A stretch of DNA of 64,000 nt, from positions 372,001-436,000 of the forward strand of contig CANMNB010000005.1 in the NCBI GenBank assembly GCA_947499145.1, in the 5' to 3' direction. The first letter of the stretch is position 1. Each line of letters starts with the position of its first letter. Positions 15,927-23,271 of the stretch are shown one piece after another. The translations under genes were made by a program, and so were the position numbers. The notes under the pieces are model-generated. The model was not told the DNA's origin and ran no database searches. It saw nothing but the letters and a program-made list of their open reading frames with translations. This DNA is from an uncultured Arachnia sp. Lineage in GTDB: Bacteria > Actinomycetota > Actinomycetes > Propionibacteriales > Propionibacteriaceae.

Positions 15927-16182
15927 CTTCCGCACCTTCCTCTCTCCAGACGAAGCAGAGACGCCATTGCGCGTTCACGCGGATGCTGTGCTGTCCGCGT
16001 CGGTCGCCGACCAGACGCTCGAGTCGGTTGCCTGGCGGGACCCGGAGGTCCTCGACATCCTTAGCCGCATGGATCAGCTCGAGCTTCCGCAGGGTCGCCC
16101 GCTGCACCGTCCGGTCGACACGCTTGACGTACTGCTCATGCCAGATGCGCTCGGTATCCTTGCTGCCGAACGACCTGATCAC
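15901..16182 (-). CDS. higB: HigB-type RelE/ParE toxin
   Basis: 93-aa ribosome-dependent mRNA interferase of the RelE fold. The typical opening is MIRSFGSKDTERIW, followed by ATLRKLELIHAAKDVEDLRV, PPGNRLERLVGDRRGQHSIR and the C-terminal VNAQWRLCFVWREEGAEDVE with the conserved N-x-Q-W-R. All core motifs are present, so it looks intact. It is first gene of the higB-higA-kinase operon inside the ychF-tail islet. Confidence 0.93.
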   Translation of the reverse strand: MIRSFGSKDTERIWHEQYVKRVDRTVQRATLRKLELIHAAKDVEDLRVPPGNRLERLVGDRRGQHSIRVNAQWRLCFVWREEGAEDVELVDCH

Positions 16183-16215
16183 GAGACCAGCATATAACGC
16201 GGACCGTCATTAACG

Positions 16216-16263
16216 CTAGACGTTAAACCGGAACTCCACCGCATTCCGGTACGTAGGACCATC
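16216..16263 (-). repeat. ychF-tail repeat, copy B
   Basis: 48-bp minus-strand segment encoding DGPTYRNAVEFRFNV plus stop. Its last 27 bases match the true ychF end at 22 positions, better than copy A does (16 of 27). It directly abuts the stop codon of the AraC gene (TGA at 16264-16266) and separates it from higB. Same orientation as ychF. Reads as an internal attachment-site copy between two cassette-like segments. Confidence 0.62.
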
Positions 16264-17160
16264 TCACTCCATGGTCGCGGTCCCCGGCTTGGTCCGTGCA
16301 GCCAGGTTGCTGGCAGTCCGACGGTAGGCGTCGGGGACGAGTCCGGTAGCGGAGCGGAAGTCCCGGGCGAGGTGGGACTGATCGGTGTAGCCGAGGTCAG
16401 CGGCGATGACGGACAGATCGTCGGTCGGTCTTGCCACGAGGGCGAGGGCGACTTCTTGAAGGCGGATACGGCGACTGAGCCACTTCGGGCCGTGCCCCAG
16501 CGTGCCGATGCAGGCGCGTTGAATCGTGCGCTCGCTGCACGCGAATCGTTCAGCGAGGGCGGGCCCGGTTCGATGGTGGATGCGGTCGCGCATCTCGTCC
16601 AGAACGCGGTTTGCCAGGAGTCCTGCCGAAGTCGGGGCGCGCTCCACGAGTGCCGCTCTGATCGCTTGGTCTGCGGACTTCGTCCGTTCGGCGGGGTCGG
16701 CGATGACGGAAACGGTCTGCATGAGTCTCTGCAGGCGCGAATCGAATTTGCCTGTGAGCGGCACTGTGGCGTCGGCTACGCGTGCGGGAATGAGGTCACT
16801 GAGCACGGACAGTCCGGCTGGTCGTAGCCGGATTGCGAACACATGTCCCTGGCCGCGAATGGTACGCCGCCATGCGCGACCGTGCACCCCGGTAACCACG
16901 AGCGGGGCGGGCACTGCGCCGTCCTCGACAGTCAGCGTCACAGCGGGGAAGTCAATGATTGGCTGGTCCAGCTGCTCGGTCTCATCCAGCGCCCATGAGA
17001 CGTGCCAGTATTGATCGACTACAGCCGAAACGGCTGGGTCGGGTGCGGTCCAGCTCGCCGCGTACCGTGCCAGTCGATCCGGGTAGAGCACGCCGGACCG
17101 CTCAGAGGTGGCGATCGGGCGTTCCCGCGCATCATTGTCGGCCACATCTTCCATTTTCAC
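16264..17160 (-). CDS. AraC family transcriptional regulator
   Basis: 298-aa regulator with a cupin-like ligand half (residues ~30-160, IDFPAVTLTVEDG and FAIRLRPAGLSVL) and a C-terminal pair of helix-turn-helix motifs: GPALAERFACSERTIQRACI and LSVIAADLGYTDQSHLARDF, ending FRSATGLVPDAYRR, the AraC signature. GTG 17160 is used; ATG 17154 is equally possible. It is divergent from the DUF6157 gene with 66 bp between them, so it probably controls that gene and the following DUF1761 gene. The stop touches repeat copy B. Confidence 0.9.
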   Translation of the reverse strand: MKMEDVADNDARERPIATSERSGVLYPDRLARYAASWTAPDPAVSAVVDQYWHVSWALDETEQLDQPIIDFPAVTLTVEDGAVPAPLVVTGVHGRAWRRTIRGQGHVFAIRLRPAGLSVLSDLIPARVADATVPLTGKFDSRLQRLMQTVSVIADPAERTKSADQAIRAALVERAPTSAGLLANRVLDEMRDRIHHRTGPALAERFACSERTIQRACIGTLGHGPKWLSRRIRLQEVALALVARPTDDLSVIAADLGYTDQSHLARDFRSATGLVPDAYRRTASNLAARTKPGTATME

Positions 17161-17226
17161 ACGTCACCCCAGCAAGCTGTCGCATTTCTACTATCGCGGA
17201 CTCTGCCCCGCAGTGACACTGGAGAT

Positions 17227-17637
17227 ATGGGAAGCACGAATTACACCGGCACGCTTGTTCAAGTCGCAGAAGATTGCCCGGTCGAAGCGGCCGAGCAGCC
17301 GGCATTCGACGACAAGACTCCGACTGTGGCGGCGTTGCAGTACGCGCTCATCTCGGAGCACCCCTACCAGCTGACCAGTGATGATGTGTTGTTCGAGGTT
17401 TACGCGACCCGGCAAGCCATTCCCGCTGAGAAGCGATCCGCGGCGCGCGAGGCGTTCTTCGCCAAAGATCAGGCGTGCCTGCGCTCTTCTCCACTGGGAA
17501 AGCGGTACGGGTGGGGCATTCACCACGACGCCGACAGCCGTGTTGCCCTCGTGCCTCTCGGCTCCGACGACTATCAGGCTCTGGCCGACGACCCTGCGGT
17601 GAAGCAGCTCAAAGCCATGCGTTCGAAGCGTGCTTGA
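17227..17637 (+). CDS. DUF6157 family protein
   Basis: 136-aa cytoplasmic protein of unknown function. The family pattern is plain: NYTGTLVQVAEDCPV at the start, ISEHPYQLTSDDVLFEVYA in the middle, ACLRSSPLGKRYGWGIHHD and the terminal KAMRSKR. GGAG just upstream marks ATG 17227. It begins 66 bp from the divergent AraC regulator and is followed 14 bp later by the DUF1761 gene, so regulator and two effectors form a small module within the islet. Confidence 0.85.
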   Translation: MGSTNYTGTLVQVAEDCPVEAAEQPAFDDKTPTVAALQYALISEHPYQLTSDDVLFEVYATRQAIPAEKRSAAREAFFAKDQACLRSSPLGKRYGWGIHHDADSRVALVPLGSDDYQALADDPAVKQLKAMRSKRA

Positions 17638-17651
17638 TCGGAGCGCCCCTC

Positions 17652-18071
17652 ATGCTCGCCGCTTTCACTCACCTGAACTGGTTCGCGGTCGGCCTCGCTG
17701 GCCTCGCCTACTATCTGCTCGGCGCGGTCTGGTTCACGCCGCTCTTCGGAAAGGCATGGGATCATTCCATCGGCTACGACCGATCCAAGGCGGCGAGGTT
17801 CGGCCCCGACTACTACATCGTGCCTTTCGTCAGCGCCGTGGTGGTCGCCATCGCGCTGGGCCTGATCCTATCCGCTCTCGCACCGTCAACTGGTTGGGAC
17901 GGGCTGGTCGTCGGAGTGGTTATCGGACTTGGCATCGCGGGGGCGGTCTCGGTCAACAATGCGCTGACGCCGCACACCCCGCACCCGTACGTCTTCGGTG
18001 CAGTGACCGGCGGCTACCACTTCGTCGGGATCGTCATCGCCTCAGCGATCATCGGGATCTTCTCGAAGTGA
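17652..18071 (+). CDS. DUF1761 domain-containing membrane protein
   Basis: 139-aa protein with four hydrophobic segments. LNWFAVGLAGLAYYLLGAVW and FTPLFGKAWDHSIGYDR give the DUF1761 signature (HINW/LNW...GxxWYspxxFGkxW). The end VTGGYHFVGIVIASAIIG is the last membrane helix. The function of the family is unknown. ATG 17652 follows the DUF6157 stop by 14 bp and the two are likely co-transcribed. Downstream 18072-18212 has no gene; it holds a further short piece resembling the ychF tail (18124-18136) and A/T-rich sequence. Confidence 0.85.
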   Translation: MLAAFTHLNWFAVGLAGLAYYLLGAVWFTPLFGKAWDHSIGYDRSKAARFGPDYYIVPFVSAVVVAIALGLILSALAPSTGWDGLVVGVVIGLGIAGAVSVNNALTPHTPHPYVFGAVTGGYHFVGIVIASAIIGIFSK

Positions 18072-18212
18072 CGCGAACCGGCGACGCCACCACACGATCA
18101 CGCGCTGCACTGGCACGGTCTGAGGCGGAACTCCACTTCAAGTTGAAAAAGGAAAACTCCAGCAGGCAAGCCCCACGTCAGTGGAAATTCGAAATCCTGG
18201 GCAGAGTTCTAT

Positions 18213-19286
18213 TTATACATTAAACCTGAACTCCACCACGTCGCCGTCCTGCACGACGTAGTCCTTGCCCTCGAGTCGCATCCTGCCGGCAGCCTTGGCG
18301 GCCGCCTCGGAGCCGGCGGCCACGAGGTCGTCGTAGCCGATGACCTGGGCCTTGATGAAGCCCTTCTGGAAGTCGGTGTGAATCACCCCGGCGGCCTCGG
18401 GTGCGGTGGCGCCCCTGTGGATCGTCCAGGCCCGCGACTCCTTGGGGCCTGCGGTGAGGTAACTCTGCAGCCCGAGGGTCTCGTAACCGACGCGGGCCAG
18501 CACGTCCAGGCCCGGCTCGTCGACGCCCATCTCGGCCAGGAAGTCCCGCGCCTCGTCCTCGTCCATCTCGACCAGCTCGGACTCGAACTTGGCGTCGAGG
18601 AAAATCGCCTCGGAGGGCGCGACCAGCTCACGCATCCGCCGCTTGAGTTCGTCGTCGGCCAGTTCGTCCTGGTCGCAGTTGAAGACGTAGATGTAGGGCT
18701 TGGCGGTGAGGAGGAACAACTCGCGGAGCGGCTCGAGGTCGAGGCCGGCCGCACGCACCCCCACGCCGCGCTCGAGCGCGTCCTTGGCAGCCTGGAACGC
18801 CTCCAACTTGGGCACTGCGTCCTTCTTGATCCGCGCCTCCTTCTCGACGCGCGGCAGGGCCTTCTCGACGGTCTGGAGGTCGGCCATCACCAGTTCGGTG
18901 GTGATCGTGCCGATGTCGTTCGCCGGGTCCACCTTGCCGTCCACGTGGGTGACGTCCTCGTCGTCGAAGACCCTGGTCACCTGGCAGATGGCGTCGGCCT
19001 CACGAATGTTGGCGAGGAACGCGTTGCCCATGCCCTCCCCCTGGGAGGCGCCCTTCACGATGCCGGCGATGTCGACGAAGCTGACCGTCGCCGGGATGAT
19101 GCGCTCCGAGGAGTACATCTCCGCCAGAACGGGCAGTCGCGCGTCCGGGACGCCGACGACGCCGACGTTCGGCTCGATCGTCGCGAACGGGTAGTTCGCC
19201 GCGAGGACGTCGTTGCGGGTGAGTGCATTGAACAGGGTGGACTTGCCCGCGTTGGGGAGCCCGACGATTCCGATGGTGAGTGCCAC
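18213..19286 (-). CDS. ychF: Redox-regulated ribosome-binding ATPase YchF
   Basis: 357-aa Obg-family P-loop protein that prefers ATP and binds the 70S ribosome. G1 is GIVGLPNAGKSTLFNAL at the N-terminus, G3 is VDIAGIVKGASQGEGMGNAF, a coiled segment follows, and the C-terminal TGS domain ends KDYVVQDGDVVEFRFNV. GTG 19286 (encoding VALTIGIVG) is the conserved start; an upstream in-frame extension is not expected. The 3' end matches the repeats at 15025 and 16216 and may serve as an integration target. Confidence 0.95.
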   Translation of the reverse strand: MALTIGIVGLPNAGKSTLFNALTRNDVLAANYPFATIEPNVGVVGVPDARLPVLAEMYSSERIIPATVSFVDIAGIVKGASQGEGMGNAFLANIREADAICQVTRVFDDEDVTHVDGKVDPANDIGTITTELVMADLQTVEKALPRVEKEARIKKDAVPKLEAFQAAKDALERGVGVRAAGLDLEPLRELFLLTAKPYIYVFNCDQDELADDELKRRMRELVAPSEAIFLDAKFESELVEMDEDEARDFLAEMGVDEPGLDVLARVGYETLGLQSYLTAGPKESRAWTIHRGATAPEAAGVIHTDFQKGFIKAQVIGYDDLVAAGSEAAAKAAGRMRLEGKDYVVQDGDVVEFRFNV

Positions 19287-19356
19287 GAGGAAGCAGTGTA
19301 CGGGCACGCGGCCGTCTCAGATTTAGAGGACGTTTGCGTATCCATATTTCACATGG

Positions 19357-19370
19357 TTAGGGTTGCCTAA
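19357..19370. promoter_or_regulatory. DtxR/IdeR-type iron box
   Basis: TTAGGGTTGCCTAA: perfect TTAGG/CCTAA arms around four bases, as in the core of the DtxR/IdeR consensus (TTAGGTTAGCCTAA, 12 of 14 identical). It sits 38 bp before the siderophore-binding protein start, where bound repressor would block the promoter when iron is plentiful. Confidence 0.8.
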
Positions 19371-19408
19371 GTCGCGATCCCCGAGCACCACACGAGAGAA
19401 AGACCCAT

Positions 19409-20365
19409 ATGAACCGCACCCGCCTCATCGGCGCCGCCACCGCCGCGCTGCTCGCCGTCTCGCTGAGCGCTTGCGGCGGCCAGCTGGCTCCGGCCGACCC
19501 GCCGTCGGAGAGTTCCGCAGCCATCACCATCGAGCACACCCAGGGCGAGGTGACCCTCGACGGCCCCGCCGAACGCATCGTCGTCCTCGACCTCGGTGCC
19601 CTGGACACCCTCAACGCCCTCGGCGCCGGTGACCGGGTCGTCGGCATCACCAAGGGCGCAGCCCTGCCGGATGCCCTCGAGGACTTCGCCGGTGACGAGT
19701 TCGCCAATGTCGGCACGGTCAAGGAGCCGGACCTCGAGGCGATCGCAGCCCTGGAGCCGGACCTCATCATTGCGGGTTTCCGCACCGCCGCCCTGGTCGA
19801 GGAACTCTCCCGGAACTTCACCACGATCGACGTCACCTACGACGCGACGAAGGTGTCGTTCTACGAGGGCATCGAATACTCGGCGAACATCGTGGCGCAG
19901 TCCGTCGGCATGGAGGACGAGGTGGCCGAGGAACTCGCCGAGGTGGCTGAGGCGCTCGAGACCGCCAAGGAGAAGGCCCCGACCGGCGAAACCGCGATGA
20001 TCCTCATGACCAGCGGCGGCAAGGTCTCCGCCCACGGAACCGGCTCCCGGTTCGGACTCGTCCACACCGAGCTGGGCCTGGAGCCCGCGATCTCCGACGT
20101 CGAGATCGAGGCCCACGGCGAGGCAATCTCCTTCGAGGCCATCGCCGAGGCCAACCCCGACCACCTGTTCGTCGTGGACCGCGACGCAGCGATCGGCCAA
20201 GAGAGCGAGGCAGCGGAACAGGTGCTGGACAACGAGCTCGTCGCCAGCACCACCGCGTGGTCCGAGGACAGCGTCACCTACCTCGACGGCAGCCGCTGGT
20301 ACGTCATGATCCACGGCGTCGACAACGCGGTGGAGATGCTGGACGAAGCCGTCTCGACGTTCTGA
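19409..20365 (+). CDS. Ferric siderophore ABC transporter substrate-binding lipoprotein
   Basis: 318-aa extracellular lipoprotein (signal MNRTRLIGAATAALLAVSLS, lipobox SACG at about residue 22) of the FatB/YclQ-type siderophore-binding family. Typical parts are RIVVLDLGALDTLNALGAGD, EPDLEAIAALEPDLIIAGF, and HGEAISFEAIAEANPDHLFV with VVDRDAAIG. It captures an iron chelate, perhaps catecholate, and hands it to the permeases encoded next. First gene of a four-gene operon under the iron box. No siderophore biosynthesis genes are in the window, so xenosiderophores are possible. Confidence 0.92.
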   Translation: MNRTRLIGAATAALLAVSLSACGGQLAPADPPSESSAAITIEHTQGEVTLDGPAERIVVLDLGALDTLNALGAGDRVVGITKGAALPDALEDFAGDEFANVGTVKEPDLEAIAALEPDLIIAGFRTAALVEELSRNFTTIDVTYDATKVSFYEGIEYSANIVAQSVGMEDEVAEELAEVAEALETAKEKAPTGETAMILMTSGGKVSAHGTGSRFGLVHTELGLEPAISDVEIEAHGEAISFEAIAEANPDHLFVVDRDAAIGQESEAAEQVLDNELVASTTAWSEDSVTYLDGSRWYVMIHGVDNAVEMLDEAVSTF

Positions 20366-20372
20366 GACCCGC

Positions 20373-21398
20373 GTGAGCACCACCACGAGCGCGCAGCCAC
20401 GAGCGCTCCACAGGCCCGCTGGCCGGCCCCTCAGCTGGGGCTGGCTCGGCGGGCTTGCCGCGCTCCTGGTGCTCTCGGTGGTGTCGCTGTTCATCGGTGC
20501 CGCCGAGCTCTCGCTGGGGGACTTCCTCACCGGCCGAGCAACGGAGCGGGACTGGCTGAACCTCACCGCTTCACGCATCCCCCGCACCGTCGCCGTCCTC
20601 CTCGCCGGTGCCGCACTGGCCCTGTCCGGCATGCTCATGCAGCTGCTGGTGCGCAACCGCTTCGTCGAACCCGGCACCGTCGGGACCTCGGAGTCCGCGG
20701 GCGTCGGCATCCTCATCGCCGTCCTGCTGTTCCCGGGCGCCCCGCTGGTCGTGAAGATGCTGATCGCCGTGGCCACGGCTCTGGCGGGCACCGCCTTGTT
20801 CCTGCGGCTCGTGCGCTCGCTCCCGCCGACGGCGCCGGTCGTCGCGGTCCCGCTGGTCGGCATCATGCTCGCGGGCGTCATCGCCGCCGGCACCACGTTC
20901 GTGGCCTACCGACTCGACCTCATGCAGACGATGGGCATCTGGATGCAGGGCGACTTCTCCGGCGTCCTGCGCGGCCGCTACGAGCTGCTCTGGCTGCTCG
21001 GCGGGGTGGGCCTGCTGCTGTGGCTGTTCGCCGACCGCTTCACCCTCGCCGGCCTGGGCGAGGACCACGCCAAGGCCCTCGGCTTGTCGTACAAGGCGAC
21101 GCTCAACCTCGGCCTGGCGCTCGTGGCCGTCTCCAGCGCCATCACCCTCGTCGTCGTCGGCGGCATCGCCTTCGTCGGACTCGTCGTGCCTAATCTGATC
21201 GCCCTGTGGCGGGGCGACAACCTGCGCCGCAACATCGGCTGGACAGCCTGGGCCGGCTCCGGGTTCGTGCTGGTGTGCGACCTCCTCGCCCGCACCCTCA
21301 ACCCGCCCTACGAGATCCCCGTCGGCACCGTCTCCGGCGTGCTGGGCGGCACGGTGTTCCTCGCACTGCTGTTGAGCGGACGGATGCGCACCCGATGA
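20373..21398 (+). CDS. Iron-siderophore ABC transporter permease (FecCD family), first subunit
   Basis: 341-aa inner-membrane permease with about nine to ten hydrophobic helices, FecCD/BtuC family. Markers: SRIPRTVAVLLAGAALALSG, MLMQLLVRNRFVEPGTVGTS and the late VVVGGIAFVGLVVPNLIALW, the ATPase-contacting EAA-like region. It starts with GTG at 20373, 8 bp after the binding-protein stop, and overlaps the next permease by 4 bp (ATGA). Forms a heterodimer with the following subunit. Confidence 0.93.
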   Translation: MSTTTSAQPRALHRPAGRPLSWGWLGGLAALLVLSVVSLFIGAAELSLGDFLTGRATERDWLNLTASRIPRTVAVLLAGAALALSGMLMQLLVRNRFVEPGTVGTSESAGVGILIAVLLFPGAPLVVKMLIAVATALAGTALFLRLVRSLPPTAPVVAVPLVGIMLAGVIAAGTTFVAYRLDLMQTMGIWMQGDFSGVLRGRYELLWLLGGVGLLLWLFADRFTLAGLGEDHAKALGLSYKATLNLGLALVAVSSAITLVVVGGIAFVGLVVPNLIALWRGDNLRRNIGWTAWAGSGFVLVCDLLARTLNPPYEIPVGTVSGVLGGTVFLALLLSGRMRTR

Positions 21399-22375
21399 CC
21401 GCCGCGACCGCTCCGACGCCCACCCGCCTCCTGCCCGAGCGGCGAGTCCTCGCCGCCGCCAGCCTCGTGGCCGCAGCCACGGTGGCGTTCATGGTGCTCA
21501 ACCTGTCCGGCAACTTGGGTTTCATCCTGGAGCTGCGGGGTCGGAAGGTCGCCTCCATGCTGCTCGTCGGCTGGGCCACCGGCGTCGCGACGGTGGCCTT
21601 CCAGACGGTGACGAACAACCGCCTCCTGACACCGTCGATCATGGGCCTGGACGCGCTGTACGCATTCATCCAGTCGCTCATGGTGCTGGTGCTCGGTGTG
21701 ACGCTGGTGGCCCAGATCGGCTCCTACACGATGTTCGCGGTCAACGTCGTCCTCATGCTGGCGGTCGCGTCCGCGCTGACCGGCGTCCTGTTCGGGCGCA
21801 ACAGCCGCTCGGTCTACGTCGTGGTGCTGGCGGGGCTCGTGCTCGGCGCGGTCCTGCGCTCCCTCTCCTCACTGGTCGCGCGAGTCCTCGACCCCAGCAG
21901 CTTCCAGGTCCTCCAGGACAACCTCTTCGCGAGCTTCACCACCGTCAACCCGGAGCTCATCTGGCTCGGCGCGGTCATCGTCGCCGCGGCCAGCTACTGG
22001 CTGTGGACCCAGCGCGCCACCCTCGACGTGCTGACCCTGGGCCGCGATGCCGCCATCAGCCTCGGCGTCGACTACTCACGCGTGGTGCGCCGCGTCCTGC
22101 TGGTGGCCACCCTGCTGGTCAGCGTCTCGACGGCGCTGGTGGGGCCCATCACGTTCCTCGGCCTCATCGTCGCCGCGATCGCCTACCAGATCAGCGGCAC
22201 GGGCCGGCACGCCATCGTGATGCCGATGGCCGGGCTGCTGGGCATGGGCGTGCTCGTCGGCGGGCAGACCCTGCTGGAACAGCTCCTCAACCAGGCCACG
22301 GTGCTGGCGGTCGTCATCGAATTCGTCGGTGGCATCGCCTTCATCTGGCTCGTCATGCGGAAGGCCACACAATGA
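21395..22375 (+). CDS. Iron-siderophore ABC transporter permease, second subunit
   Basis: 326-aa FecCD-type permease, partner of the preceding protein. Conserved pieces: LELRGRKVASMLLVGWATGV, FQTVTNNRLLTPSIMGLDAL (the usual NPLA/NRLLTPxxxG turn), ISLGVDYSRVVRRVLLVATL and GPITFLGLIVAAIAYQI. ATG 21395 is embedded in the previous stop (ATGA) and its own stop is embedded in the start of the ATPase, so the operon is tightly coupled. Confidence 0.93.
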   Translation: MTAATAPTPTRLLPERRVLAAASLVAAATVAFMVLNLSGNLGFILELRGRKVASMLLVGWATGVATVAFQTVTNNRLLTPSIMGLDALYAFIQSLMVLVLGVTLVAQIGSYTMFAVNVVLMLAVASALTGVLFGRNSRSVYVVVLAGLVLGAVLRSLSSLVARVLDPSSFQVLQDNLFASFTTVNPELIWLGAVIVAAASYWLWTQRATLDVLTLGRDAAISLGVDYSRVVRRVLLVATLLVSVSTALVGPITFLGLIVAAIAYQISGTGRHAIVMPMAGLLGMGVLVGGQTLLEQLLNQATVLAVVIEFVGGIAFIWLVMRKATQ

Positions 22376-23244
22376 TCCAGATCTCCGGCGTGTCCAAGCG
22401 CTACGGCCGCACGGTCGTCGTCGACGACGTCAGCCTCACCCTCCCGAGCGGGGGGCTCACCGCCATCGTCGGCGCCAACGGCGCGGGCAAGTCGACCCTG
22501 CTGTCGATGATCGCCCGGCTGCTCGGCACCGACGGCGGCACCATCACCGTCGGCGACCTCGACGTCGCGACGGCGGACTCTCGCGAGCTCGCCCGCCGGC
22601 TGGCCGTCCTGCGGCAGACCAACGACCTCCGGTCCCGACTGACCGTCGCCGACCTCGTCGGGTTCGGGCGCTACCCGCATTCTGGCGGGCGCCTGACGGC
22701 CAACGATCGCGACATCATCGACCAAGCCATCGCCTGGATGGACCTCGACGACCTGCGCGACCGGTTCCTCGACGAGATGAGCGGCGGCCAGCGCCAGCGC
22801 GCGTTCGTCGCGATGGTGCTGGCCCAGGACACCGAGTACCTCCTGCTCGACGAGCCGTTGAACAACCTCGACGTCTCCCACGCCCACGCCATGCTCCAGA
22901 CCCTGCGCCGGGCGGCCGACGAACTCGGCAAGACCGTCGTCATCGTGGTCCATGACATCAACTACGCGTCCTGCTGGGCTGACCAGATCGTCGCCATGAA
23001 GCACGGCCACGTCCGCGCCATCGGCACCCCGCGAGAGATCGTGCACACGGACCTCCTGCGCGAGATCTTCGACCTCGAGATCGAGGTGGGCGACTTCAAC
23101 GGCCGGCCCATCGCCCACTTCTACCTCCCCGTCCCGCTGTGCTCGAACTGCAACCGCTCGTCGCGGGACGGCTGCTGTCTGGATGGTTCGAGACACGACG
23201 GCCCGGTCAGGCTAACGTTGGGCTCGCGCGAATCTGTCGCGTGA
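22372..23244 (+). CDS. Iron-siderophore ABC transporter ATP-binding protein
   Basis: 290-aa ABC ATPase. Walker A is GANGAGKSTLL at about residue 36, Q-loop LRQTNDLRSRLTV, signature MSGGQRQRAFVA, Walker B YLLLDEPLNNLD and H-loop VVHDINYA. FecE/YclP-type proteins usually end near HFYLP at 250-255 residues. This one continues for about 35 residues through a cysteine-bearing tail (LCSNCNRSSRDGCCLDGSR), which is unusual and not clearly functional. ATGA overlap with the permease. The beta-xylosidase gene follows 27 bp later. Confidence 0.93.
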   Translation: MIQISGVSKRYGRTVVVDDVSLTLPSGGLTAIVGANGAGKSTLLSMIARLLGTDGGTITVGDLDVATADSRELARRLAVLRQTNDLRSRLTVADLVGFGRYPHSGGRLTANDRDIIDQAIAWMDLDDLRDRFLDEMSGGQRQRAFVAMVLAQDTEYLLLDEPLNNLDVSHAHAMLQTLRRAADELGKTVVIVVHDINYASCWADQIVAMKHGHVRAIGTPREIVHTDLLREIFDLEIEVGDFNGRPIAHFYLPVPLCSNCNRSSRDGCCLDGSRHDGPVRLTLGSRESVA

Positions 23245-23271
23245 CGCAACAAATGCCAGAGAGGGCCACCG

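Larger units (their letters stand above)
15025..18248. mobile_element. Putative genomic islet bounded by ychF 3'-end repeats
   Basis: About 3.2 kb between the tocopherol-cyclase-like gene and ychF, divided by copies of the ychF 3' end at 15025-15072, 16216-16263 and the true ychF end (18213-18248). It carries higBA plus kinase in one segment and AraC, DUF6157 and DUF1761 genes in the other. Its intergenic DNA is more A/T-rich than the flanks (for example 18140-18225). Repeats of a target gene's 3' end in one orientation are the usual mark of site-specific integration, but no integrase is present, so mobility is inferred only. Confidence 0.45.

Noticed and set aside
18072-18212. Additional full ychF-tail copy between DUF1761 and ychF
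   Set aside because: Only about 13 bases (18124-18136) match; too short to call a fourth copy.
23207-23222. Possible second iron box (GTCAGGCTAACG) before the GH120 gene
   Set aside because: Only one half-site resembles the DtxR consensus and it lies inside the ATPase reading frame.
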